The notes beneath the pieces are model-generated. The model did not search any database. It saw nothing but the letters and a program-made list of their open reading frames with translations, and was not told the DNA's origin. A DNA stretch of 64,000 nt from contig CM060080.1 of assembly GCA_030533445.1 (NCBI GenBank), positions 7,799,717 to 7,863,716 of the forward strand, in the 5' to 3' direction. A program made the position numbers and the translations under genes. Shown here piece after piece: positions 58,901-64,000 of this stretch (position 1 is its first letter; every line of letters begins with the position of its first letter). The stretch comes from Cyprinodon diabolis (taxonomy: Eukaryota > Chordata > Actinopteri > Cyprinodontiformes > Cyprinodontidae).

Positions 58901-61865
58901 GATGGAAATGAAGTCTCATCCTGTGAGTTTGCTTGTTTTTTCAAGTTGAAATTAAGATTAACCCGTCAGCTAACGTTACCCAAAGCTGATTTAAATCGGT
59001 TTAGTCATAGTTTTAATGGTGTTCTCTGTTTTCATGTCTCCAGGAAACAGATGATTATCGCTACTTTGACCCAAAGATGCTTCGAGGCAGTGAGAGGTAG
59101 GACCGCACACGGAGAACAGGTCAACAGGCCCCTGTAAGAACCATCTTCTCATCTCCTCCACTTCTTTTTCAGCTCCATTCCCAGGAACAAGAACCCATTT
59201 CAGGAGGTATGTTTAGTTTCTTGAGTAGAACTGGGTCAGGATAGACGGTGGCATCAGGAGGCGCAGCATGGATGTAAAGCGTGTTTGCAGTCAGAAGGTC
59301 GGAGCTTTGATGAGATTCGGAATGATCAAAGGTTCTGATCCAGGATCAGTTTAGATCCCAGTTACTCTGAGACGCATCAGGAACTTGGTCCATCTGTCAG
59401 CAGTTTGGTTCTGATTTCCTTTGGGTTCAGGTTCAACCAGTCAGGAAGCTCCCTCCTCCTGAATGCTGATTGGTCAGCCTGTTTGTTTGTGACTGGTTCA
59501 TCTAAATCGTAGCATTCTGTTTGAAACCTCGATCTTCTGTTTCAGGCCATCGTGTTTGTGGTCGGAGGAGGGAACTACATCGAGTACCAGAACCTGGTGG
59601 ACTACACTAAGGTACTGGAGCCGTTTTCTGATGGAGGATCTCTGCCTCTGCACCGCTGTCTCGATTTGAACTGTGCAGCTCTTCTTTCATCGCTCCACAA
59701 ACTAACATTTTGAACATAGAACAAAAAACTGTTGTTGCTCATTTTAAAAGGAAAGAAAAAAGGGAAAGTAACCAAGACAGTCTAGCTGCAGACCTGCACT
59801 GTGAGGTTCTCCTGCTCTGTCAGAACCAGAAGTTTATTTGAAGCCTTTCAAAGTAAAAGCCAATCCAACTTTAATTATAAAGCACTTTAAAATGTCTTGA
59901 AGGACCCAAGTGCTGTACAGGGAAACAACATAAATAAAACCTTTATGAGACATAAAAACATAAAATTAATATCAGAACTATAAAATCTATCAAACTTCTG
60001 TTTAGTTTTAGGCGCCTCAGACAGCAGCTGATCGGCTGACCTGAGTGAACATGAAAGCGAAATAAAATAAGAGCTAATATATGAGAAATATTTTATGTTC
60101 CGTGTTTATTTCCTGGGTCTTCATAAACCATCCATCCATTTTCCGTCACACTGATCCCTGCTGGGGTATTCTGGTCTATTCATGTGTTTAATGATTTATA
60201 TATAATCTCTTTCCACTTAAACTGGATAAGGTCAAAAACGCAAGAAAATGGCAAAATAACAAAATGAACTCAGTTCTTTTATAAAGTCGTCTCTAATGTG
60301 TGTTTGCCAGTATTCTATATTCTTTCAGTATTGTTTGTGCTGTTGGACCACATAGATTAACCAATGGAGGCTGGGATTTTATATTAACTAAGCTTTGGGT
60401 TCTCAGTGAATTACTGAATACCTCGATCATAACCACAATAGACAATAACGTCTGTTTACTTTTCCACAACACCTGAGAAAACAGTAGACATGAAACAAAC
60501 TTTCAAATGTCTATTTTATTTAATTTATGGTGAAAAAAGCAGATTTCCCAGCATGACGCAGCGTTTAACTTTAGGTGAAGCTCCAGCAGGAGAAACATCC
60601 GTCTGTAAGAGACAGATCATGTTGGAATAAGTGAAAGAAAATCACTTAAAAATGATAAGAAAACATGATTTTCTTGGTCTTTAAATGGTGAGACGGCAGA
60701 TCTAAGTGAGCTCTCACCTCGCAAAAAGAAATGTCTTCTAATGAAATCTGGCAGCTCATATAAACTACTCCTGAATGCTTTGATTGAAATGTCCGGAATA
60801 ATCTTCCAGTCCTGACAGTGCAGGAGATCACACCGTGCAGGTCTGCCTCTCAAAGTAACAGATTCAATCCTCACAGCGTTTAATGTTTGACAGCTAATGA
60901 TAACTTAACTGATTCATTTGGTGATAACTGGATAGAAAAGGAGTTTGATACAAAGCCGGTGAAGATTCTCAGTCATCCAGGTCAAAAAAGTTCAAAAACA
61001 ATCCACTGGACTTTGTTTCCAAGTTTGAAGACGTTTCTCTTCCCATCCAGGAATATTTTTATATTTAAAATGTCAGAAATACGTTAATAGAGTTCCAGGC
61101 TTTTATAGAGCCTGAATGAGTTTGATAGTCGATTGGAGAGAAGCTAAAAACACCAGTGGATTTTAACACACGTCTCCAGTTAGGATTCAGTTTGATGAGT
61201 TAATCAGCTCATTAAGTCGACCAATCAGAATTCTTTCAGCCCTGCCGGGTGTCAGATTAAAGTTTTATTATCCAACATCATCCAAGTAATTAGAAAAATA
61301 AGATCCTAAATAGAGATTTCATTTATCCTGGGAAGCAGCTATCCAAACCAGTCCTCCCAGAGTGAAAGTATTCACCCCCTAAACCACTAACCTGCTTGTT
61401 CCTCCATTAGCAGCAGCTAAGGACATTTTTGATGAATGAATGAAAGCTGTTCATCTTCCAGAACCTGATTCTCTGGGTGTAAGTCATCCACATTAGAGGA
61501 GCGTTTAAAATCAAGATGCTCCTGGATTAATAAAGGATTAACTCAGATTATCTTTGGTATTAATTCAGTTTGATCTGAACCATAAAGTCAAGTTAAATCA
61601 GATCAGATCAAACCTCCTTCACACTGACCGGTTGGGTCGAGCAGAACTTCTAGAGGATCCGTGTAACAATGGTTCTGCTTTGCTTTCAGTCCAAACCAGG
61701 GAGGAAGGTGGTTTACGGCTGCAGCGAGCTCTTCAACGCGGCTCAGTTCATGAAACAGGTCAGATCTTCCACTTCTTCAGAGCCTTTAAAGTGTGTGTTA
61801 GAGTCGCCTCCTGCTGACCGCCTGTTTTCTCCTCTCCTCAGCTCTCCCAGCTCGGACAGAAGTGA
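28661..61865 (+). CDS. scfd1: Sec1 family domain-containing protein 1 (Sly1), complete, 25 exons
   Basis: Exons: 28661-28691, 35437-35507, 37065-37153, 37722-37812, 39120-39242, 40503-40590, 41155-41244, 42772-42827, 43997-44082, 44421-44520, 46979-47118, 48264-48354, 50127-50200, 53905-53986, 54151-54247, 55148-55218, 55557-55636, 57386-57448, 58111-58186, 58869-58922, 59044-59096, 59173-59206, 59546-59611, 61690-61758, 61842-61865. The sum is 1899 nt: 632 residues plus TGA, close to human SCFD1 (about 642). All introns are GT-AG and in phase. SCFD1 is the Sec1/Munc18 protein that binds syntaxin-5 and syntaxin-18 and promotes SNARE assembly in ER-Golgi traffic. Near-identical blocks include [51 protein letters not shown] and [20 protein letters not shown]. 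Exon 11 carries the variable Gly/Lys-rich loop. The short start [10 protein letters not shown] lacks the Ala-rich leader of the human protein. Confidence 0.96.
28692..29050. other. scfd1: start of scfd1 intron 1
   Basis: GC-richer sequence immediately downstream of exon 1, consistent with a promoter-proximal region. No repeat or regulatory motif of note recognised. Confidence 0.4.
29060..30350 (-). repeat. dispersed repeat family R, minus strand, interrupted by a MADF-bearing insert
   Basis: Left part about 29070-29220 begins TAGTTCTATAGCGCCAATTC and runs to CTCTTCAGCAATCCCTCA. The right part resumes at about 29712 with TATGCTTGTAGTGACAGTGG. In the intact copy near 36470 these are contiguous, so about 490 bp were inserted between them. 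Confidence 0.7.
29221..29711 (+). mobile_element. Harbinger-like insert with MADF-domain relic
   Basis: It interrupts a family-R repeat. Ends TGCATAACCTCTGCA and GCAGAGGTATAAT are imperfect inverted repeats. From ATG 29491 the + strand reads [20 protein letters not shown], the typical start of a MADF (Myb/SANT-like) domain; such proteins are the second gene of PIF/Harbinger transposons. The domain is cut short at 29667. Exact ends and duplication are uncertain. Confidence 0.55.
30916..32340 (+). repeat. 18-bp minisatellite, about 79 units, open in several frames
   Basis: The unit is GGCGTTGCACAGTCTGGA with variants (GGCTGGAGG, GGCTGCAGG, GGCTTCAGG, CGACTGGTAGC). Because 18 is a multiple of three, open frames run through on both strands: 30916-32601 on + (561 codons, GVAQSG-type hexapeptides, then an 88-residue Lys/Arg-rich tail), 30935-32341 on + and 30815-32326 on -. 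The CGACTGGTAGC variant recurs at 31011, 31173, 31335, 31515 and 31965: spacings of 9, 9, 10 and 25 units, i.e. higher-order structure. It lies in scfd1 intron 1. I consider it non-coding. Confidence 0.92.
33282..33767. mobile_element. hAT-type MITE
   Basis: Near-exact 8-bp duplication ATCTAGAC (33274-33281) / ATCTAAAC (33768-33775). Ends TGGAGGTCTTCAAC and ATTGAAGACCCCTG are inverted. Subterminal AAGGGGTCC blocks occur on both sides. No coding content. Confidence 0.72.
34334..34718. mobile_element. hAT-type MITE with exact 8-bp duplication
   Basis: Exact duplication GTTTGAAT at 34326-34333 and 34719-34726. Perfect terminal TAGTGTTGC / GCAACACTA. Subterminal GATACCGATACC / GGTATCGGTATC repeats. 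385 bp, non-coding, in scfd1 intron 1. Confidence 0.85.
36310..36780 (-). repeat. dispersed repeat family R, minus strand
   Basis: TTCTATAGTGCCGATTCACA through AGCAATCCCTCACACCAAGC to the AAACAGACTGATCTCCAAC segment. The longest uninterrupted copies are here and at 44590. Confidence 0.75.
37343..37570. mobile_element. fragment of the THAP-bearing TTAA family
   Basis: TTAA at 37339-37342 is followed by AGGAAAAGTCCG and, further in, AGCGTTAATCATTAAAAATA and GGCAGCGGCCATTTTT. These align with the left arm of 881-1648. No matching right end was found, so it is probably truncated. Confidence 0.55.
37868..38370. repeat. dispersed MITE-like repeat, copy 1
   Basis: Begins with AGATTTACC and TTAGGCAATGCTAGGCAGTT and shares TGATAAAA-TCCTTTG and CGCCATCAGAACGCTT with 62575-62826. 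It lies in scfd1 intron 4. Confidence 0.6.
38400..39119. other. scfd1 intron 4 remainder, nothing recognised
   Basis: No repeat boundary or coding motif seen before the exon-5 acceptor. Confidence 0.45.
39998..40450. mobile_element. hAT-type element, short copy
   Basis: Exact 8-bp duplication GTACAGAT (39990-39997, 40451-40458). Ends TAGGGGTGGAACGGTT and the complement of TTGGGATAGAATGGTT. Subterminal CGGTTCGGTTC-type repeats. It is an internally deleted relative of 52095-52901 in opposite orientation; the coding segment found there is absent here. Confidence 0.82.
40591..41154. other. scfd1 intron 6, nothing recognised
   Basis: Ordinary intron sequence with no repeat or motif that I can support. 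Confidence 0.45.
41245..42771. other. scfd1 intron 7, nothing recognised
   Basis: AT-rich intron; no transposon ends, microsatellites or coding motifs found. Confidence 0.45.
42890..43960 (-). mobile_element. Penelope-like retroelement relic with GIY-YIG domain and inverted flanks
   Basis: On the minus strand around 43400-43540 broken frames read [15 protein letters not shown] and [12 protein letters not shown], the GIY-YIG endonuclease C-terminus of fish Penelope-like elements. On both sides, about 42930-43090 and 43730-43900, lies an inverted repeat containing CAAGTTTGAAGACGTTTC and CCCAACAAAGCCT. The reverse transcriptase is missing. Fragments of the same family occur at about 25620-25715 and 60958-61110. 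Confidence 0.68.
44590..45090 (-). repeat. dispersed repeat family R, minus strand
   Basis: Contains AGCAATCCCTCACACCAAGC, GTAGCGACAGTGGAGGGGAA and the downstream GGCAGCAGCACAGCTGATAT segment, collinear with 36310-36780. Confidence 0.75.
45230..46010 (+). mobile_element. L1-like LINE ORF2 C-terminal fragment, degraded
   Basis: Broken + frames read [33 protein letters not shown], a CCHIA zinc-knuckle-like segment, then FGTPW and [13 protein letters not shown]. This order (QFKxLHR, C-x2-C..H, FGxP, WK..PP..W) is that of the L1/Tx1 ORF2 C-terminus. Several stops and shifts make it dead. It lies in scfd1 intron 10. Confidence 0.68.
46510..46800. repeat. dispersed repeat, second copy of 27735-27985
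   Basis: Blocks AAAGTGCATCAGTGATCAGA, ATGGTGCAAAATGCAG, TGTGATGCAGAGTCTGGAT and GGGAAGCTGTTGCAGAATC correspond in order to the copy near 27750. Non-coding. Confidence 0.5.
47141..47436. mobile_element. MITE-like repeat with CACTGCAAAAA ends
   Basis: Starts CACTGCAAAAACA and ends TTTTTTCAGTG. The interior has CCAATGGAATGAGTATG and CTTAAAATAAGATAATCAG, shared with about 7890-8140, 9040-9300 and 10637-10790. It starts only 22 bases after scfd1 exon 11. Confidence 0.65.
47450..47890 (-). repeat. dispersed repeat family R, minus strand, internally deleted
   Basis: Starts AGTTTATTTCTATAGCACCT; after CTATCTAAGAAAAACCAGCC it jumps to the CAGTCACTGTCAGAAAAACG part, lacking the middle found in 36310-36780. 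Confidence 0.7.
48741..49249. mobile_element. TTAA-flanked MITE
   Basis: TTAA at 48737-48740 and 49250-49253. Ends AGCTACAGTGTGTAAT / ATTACACACTGTAGCT are perfect inverted repeats. The interior is GC-richer around 48890-49010 and 49100-49210. It lies in scfd1 intron 12. Confidence 0.8.
49441..49985 (+). mobile_element. 8-bp-TSD transposon carrying a helicase first exon, copy 2
   Basis: Exact duplication GAAAATAG at 49433-49440 and 49986-49993. An ATG at 49622 opens [20 protein letters not shown] and runs to LPTGFGKSS, then departs from copy 1. The match to 7000-7524 is close over nearly the whole element, in the same orientation, with a short extra repeat CCATCTGGCGGAGTCAGG at the right end. 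Confidence 0.78.
50462..50670 (+). repeat. tRNA-derived SINE with poly(A) tail
   Basis: Box A-like GTGGCGTAGTTGTTAGCGG and box B-like GGGTTGGAATCCGG at the expected spacing, then TTTTCCCGCATGTCTCCCCC typical of fish SINEs, ending in a run of 18 A at about 50653-50670. Located in scfd1 intron 13. Confidence 0.75.
50814..50859. repeat. GTAT microsatellite
   Basis: Tandem GTAT units with one GTGT interruption, directly abutting the left end of the Tc1 element; probably the insertion target. Confidence 0.9.
50860..52082 (+). mobile_element. Tc1/mariner transposon, nearly intact
   Basis: Terminal inverted repeats with shared core CACTTTATTAGG at both ends (left CACTTTATTAGGTACACC; right end GGGGTTCCTAATAAAGTG), TA target and a single transposase gene. 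About 1.22 kb, close to the length of an intact teleost Tc1-like element. Inserted in scfd1 intron 13 within a GTAT/TA-rich tract. Confidence 0.9.
51008..52052 (+). pseudogene. Tc1-like DD34E transposase with one frameshift
   Basis: The frame from ATG 51008 encodes a bipartite helix-turn-helix domain ([20 protein letters not shown], then [16 protein letters not shown]) and the first catalytic Asp in AWSDESRF. Near 51730 the frame shifts by one. The shifted frame carries [11 protein letters not shown] (second Asp) and [16 protein letters not shown] (Glu), ending GGPTRY at TAG 52050-52052. No other stop breaks the coding sequence, so inactivation is recent or limited. The enzyme cuts and pastes the element at TA sites in the nucleus. 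Confidence 0.9.
52095..52901 (+). mobile_element. hAT-type element with BED-finger relic, long copy
   Basis: Ends TAGGGATGGGACGATTT and the complement of TTAGGGGTGGAACGGTTC, in TA-rich flanks that hide an exact duplication. At 52345-52524 the + strand encodes [20 protein letters not shown] followed by [12 protein letters not shown], resembling the BED finger start of hAT/ZBED proteins, with later ligands lost. Relative of 39998-40450. Begins 13 bases after the Tc1 element. Confidence 0.75.
52906..52963. repeat. TA microsatellite
   Basis: About 58 bases of uninterrupted TA dinucleotides followed by CA-type repeats, adjoining the hAT element. Confidence 0.95.
52986..53595. repeat. dispersed repeat with GAGGTGTCAA-type inverted ends
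   Basis: Starts AGAGGTGTCAAGTAACAAAG and ends TTGACACCACTG after TACTTCTACTTAAGTAAC. Related ends occur at about 13125-13222 and 62224-62350. Probably a MITE; no coding potential. Confidence 0.55.
54330..54905. repeat. 33-bp minisatellite, about 17 units
   Basis: The unit is ATAACTATTACCGACATATA plus CCTTACCCTAACC, with few substitutions (CATTTA/CATATA, CTATTA/CTGTTA). It lies in scfd1 intron 15, flanked on both sides by blocks with GGGGACATTT- and TGTCCCCATATG-type sequence. Confidence 0.93.
55640..56890. repeat. degenerate ~20-bp minisatellite (ACTAGTTAAACATGGAGGG)
   Basis: About 1.25 kb of imperfect units centred on ACTAGTTAAACATGGAGGG, with variants AAAAATGAGGG and CAATTGAGGG, and longer blocks such as CCAATTAAATATGAAGC recurring. 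It begins only a few bases past exon 17 and fills most of scfd1 intron 17. Confidence 0.93.
57449..58110. other. scfd1 intron 18, nothing recognised
   Basis: No repeat family or coding motif seen. Confidence 0.4.
58622..58810. repeat. imperfect tandem repeat (ACTTTATTCTCGTAATTTTATG)
   Basis: About eight degenerate units of ~20 bp in scfd1 intron 19. A similar GACTTTGTATCTAATAATAA run occurs at about 28375-28450. Confidence 0.8.
59612..61689. other. scfd1 intron 23, mostly unclassified
   Basis: At about 60958-61110 lies a fragment with GAAGATTCTCAGTCATCCAG and CCAAGTTTGAAGACGTTTC, matching the flanks of the Penelope-like relic at 42890-43960. The rest shows nothing definite. Confidence 0.45.
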
Positions 61866-61975
61866 CCCGTTCCATAAAAATAAACATCGTTTCCTGTCTC
61901 ACCTGTTTTATATCTGCCCTCTTCTGTAAATGATTTAACTCAATGTTTCCATCGTTGTAAATTCTGTTAACCCCT

Positions 61976-61981
61976 AATAAA
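61976..61981 (+). terminator. scfd1: scfd1 poly(A) signal AATAAA
   Basis: AATAAA lies 111 nt after the scfd1 stop codon, the likely cleavage signal for a short 3' UTR. An overlapping A-rich AATAAA-like stretch near 61876-61884 is much closer to the stop and less likely. Confidence 0.6.
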
Positions 61982-62364
61982 CCTGTGAATCAGCTGCTTC
62001 CAAGTCACTTCATTCAGAGATCAGTCCTGGTTTCTGCTCTGCAGAGAGTCGCTTTGATTCAGCAGGCAGCAGGAGGCCGGCTGGGACGGCCGGCTTTACA
62101 GGAAGCTAAAGAATTGCCTTTTTCCGGAGGGATTCTTTTTTTAACTAATTCCTTCATTTAACGGGTTCTTTAGTTTTCCAGCTCGTTTTGGGGAGATATG
62201 ACTGTTCAGGATGTGTTCAGAGTAGAGGTGTCAAAAGTATTCATGTTTATTACTCCAGTATAAATCTTAATGCTTTAAAACACTTTGGTAGAAGTTAGAG
62301 GATCAACTTAAGCTTTTTACTTTGGTAAAAGTACCATTTTTAAAACTACTTAAGTAGTAGGGGG

Positions 62365-62535
62365 AGTGGCGGCCTAGTGGTTAGAGCATAGAGCTTGGAA
62401 TCCAGAGCTTCTGAGTTCCAGCCCCACTCCCACAGACTTCCACTGTGGGTCCCTGAGCAAGACCCTTAACCCCCGATTGCTCCCCGGGCGCCGCACAATG
62501 ACAGCCAGCTGCTCCCCAAGGGGAGGGTTAAATGC
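62365..62535 (+). repeat. tRNA-derived SINE, + strand
   Basis: GTGGCGGCCTAGTGGTTAGA (box A-like), GAGTTCCAGCCCCACTCCC (box B-like), and TGCTCCCCGGGCGCCGCAC. Same family as 12213-12396 on the minus strand. Confidence 0.72.
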
Positions 62536-62574
62536 AGAGAGTTAATTTTGTTACTCTGTACTTGTGACAGTGTA

Positions 62575-62826
62575 AGCAGGGGGGATTTACCATTAGGCAA
62601 TTCTAGGCAGTTACCTAGGGGCCCAAGTTCCTGGGGGCCCCATAAAACTCTGTTTCCATGTATAGTTAATACAATTATTCCTTATTTGTGCACATTAATG
62701 ATGTATTTGATAAAAATCCTTTGTCTAAAATGCCATCAGAACGCTTATATTGTGTTGTCATCTCAATTCAAAGCCCCCCTGCCTGTCTTTGTTTAGGGCC
62801 CCAAGTTTCCTAAATGCGCCCCTGAG
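62575..62826. repeat. dispersed MITE-like repeat, copy 2
   Basis: Starts near AGGGGGGATTTACC and ends TGCGCCCCTG, imperfectly inverted. The interior is homologous to 37868-38050. Confidence 0.6.
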
Positions 62827-62835
62827 TTTAATGAC

Positions 62836-63655
62836 AAAGTATAAAAGTAATGCAGTCAAACTGTTAAGCACTAAAGCTTCACTGCTCAACCCTATTAAAG
62901 GAACATTCTTCTACAGATCTGGGTAACTTCCTTAGACTCCATTTTCTTAGTTTTATAACCAATGGTGTCAAATTTAACTTTGTATCATCTTGAAAAAACT
63001 ATTTTAGTATGAGGTGAACAACTAGTTGGGGCAGCACCAAGTCCAACCACAAAGAAATTGTCTGGAAGAAACTAATTATTTTTGATATTTTTATTTTCTT
63101 TAAATGCCAACAGGCTATAATGAAAAAGAGCTTAAACTAAACTAATGAGTCCAAATTAGGCTCAGATTATCAGAACCTGTCTGCCAGAGCTCCCTGCGGT
63201 CCCGTTGAGCGGATGTGAGACGGATCTTCAGGTTCCCCGAGCTGTGGAGCTTTAGATGTTCCAGGTTCTGGACGAGTCTCCAAGCTGGTGGGTCAGAATG
63301 GGTCCTGAAACAATTTCAAGATGTTTGTTTCTCCTATTTCTATAGATCTGGGGTAAACAGCTGTTCCTGTGATGGAGAGCAACGTTCTGCGTTTATAGAA
63401 GTGAAGAAGTGAAGCAGCCAACTGTACCGGTACACCATTTATTACTCATTATAGACATTTTATGTACAGTACAACTTCTGTATTCTGCTCCGTGGTACAG
63501 TTCTGAAAAACGTCTGTTTGGTTTATAAAAAAAAAAAAAAAAAAATCTAAACCTCATTTTGTTTGTTTTTATGGGAAGACTACAAAATATACTTTATGGG
63601 GATAAACCAGCTTCAGACACACAGTTAAAAAGTTGATCCGAGTCGTCTTTAAAAC
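62836..63655. other. intergenic, nothing recognised
   Basis: Between scfd1 and the tentative minus-strand exon. Contains an A-run at about 63528-63545 and no clear repeat ends. Confidence 0.45.
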
Positions 63656-63662
63656 CACAGAA

Positions 63663-63668
63663 TTTATT
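63663..63668 (-). terminator. minus-strand poly(A) signal candidate
   Basis: TTTATT on the + strand is AATAAA on the minus strand. It is positioned downstream of the tentative minus-strand terminal exon at 63824-64000 and would give a 3' UTR of about 155-180 nt. Confidence 0.3.
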
Positions 63669-63823
63669 TGGACTTGTGATCAAACTCTTCAAACCAACAG
63701 AAACTCAAAGTAAAACTGCATCAGAACAACGAAGAATTCCCGTCCTGACTTCGCCATCGGGGCGAGTGTGGGAACACTGACAGAGGGCGTGAGAGGAAGA
63801 GGAGGAAGCTGCTCCTGTTTGGG

Positions 63824-64000
63824 TCACAGCTGGGATCTGGTCCAGCTGTTCTCATCCTCGCCATCACAGAAATGTCGCTGCGCTCTGAACCAGGCGTCCG
63901 CTTCCTCTCCTCCATGTAGAGGAAGGCTCTGGGTTCTACGGCCTGTTTCTGACCTCTGGTTCTTGGAAAGCTTTATTCCGTCGACGCTGATGGCTGATTG
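63824..64000 (-). CDS. possible terminal coding exon of an unidentified minus-strand gene, partial
   Basis: Reading leftward from the window edge, one frame is open for 58 codons and ends at a stop at 63824-63826. It includes AISVDGIKLSKNQR and ends with FCDGEDENSWTRSQL. An AATAAA on the minus strand lies about 155 nt beyond the stop, which is the normal layout of a last exon. The composition is hydrophilic, without membrane segments. I do not recognise the family; it does not resemble the C-termini of COCH or STRN3, the human neighbours of SCFD1. Chance openness over 177 nt is possible, so this is tentative. If real, the gene is convergent with scfd1. Confidence 0.35.
   Translation of the reverse strand, partial: QSAISVDGIKLSKNQRSETGRRTQSLPLHGGEEADAWFRAQRHFCDGEDENSWTRSQL

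Overview
The window is vertebrate nuclear DNA, almost certainly from a teleost fish. Two conserved multi-exon genes lie head to tail on the + strand, in the order known from the human 14q12 block: G2E3, then SCFD1. The introns and spacers are full of typical fish repeats: Tc1/mariner, hAT, TTAA-flanked (Kolobok-like) and Harbinger-like elements, tRNA-derived SINEs, and L1, L2/Rex-like and Penelope retroelement relics. Several introns are only about 70-90 bases long.

Layout. 1-2781: non-coding, upstream of the first visible g2e3 exon; the true first coding exon(s) appear to lie left of the window. 2782-22458: fourteen exons of g2e3, 679 codons plus stop, in phase throughout; ePHD, RING/PHD-like and PHD fingers, then a HECT domain that lacks the catalytic cysteine. 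22459-28660: 3' flank of g2e3 and spacer with repeats. 28661-61865: the complete 25-exon scfd1 gene, 632 codons plus stop, encoding the Sec1/Munc18 protein Sly1 of ER-Golgi SNARE assembly. 61866-64000: 3' flank of scfd1, then a possible terminal coding exon of an unidentified minus-strand gene running off the right edge.

About half of the non-exon sequence can be assigned to repeats, many bounded to the base by target-site duplications. Notable are two MITEs of one family, each hosting a different transposon; two copies of an 8-bp-TSD element carrying a helicase first exon with a promoter-like leader; a TTAA element with a frameshifted THAP domain; a nearly intact Tc1 transposase; and three minisatellites inside scfd1 introns, one open in several frames.

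The two genes are not known to share a pathway: G2E3 is a nuclear ubiquitin-ligase-type protein linked to cell cycle and DNA damage, while SCFD1 is a cytosolic/ER-Golgi trafficking factor. Gene calls rest on recognised protein families, conserved exon phases and synteny. Repeat class names are inferred from termini, target-site duplications and coding relics, not from a database search.
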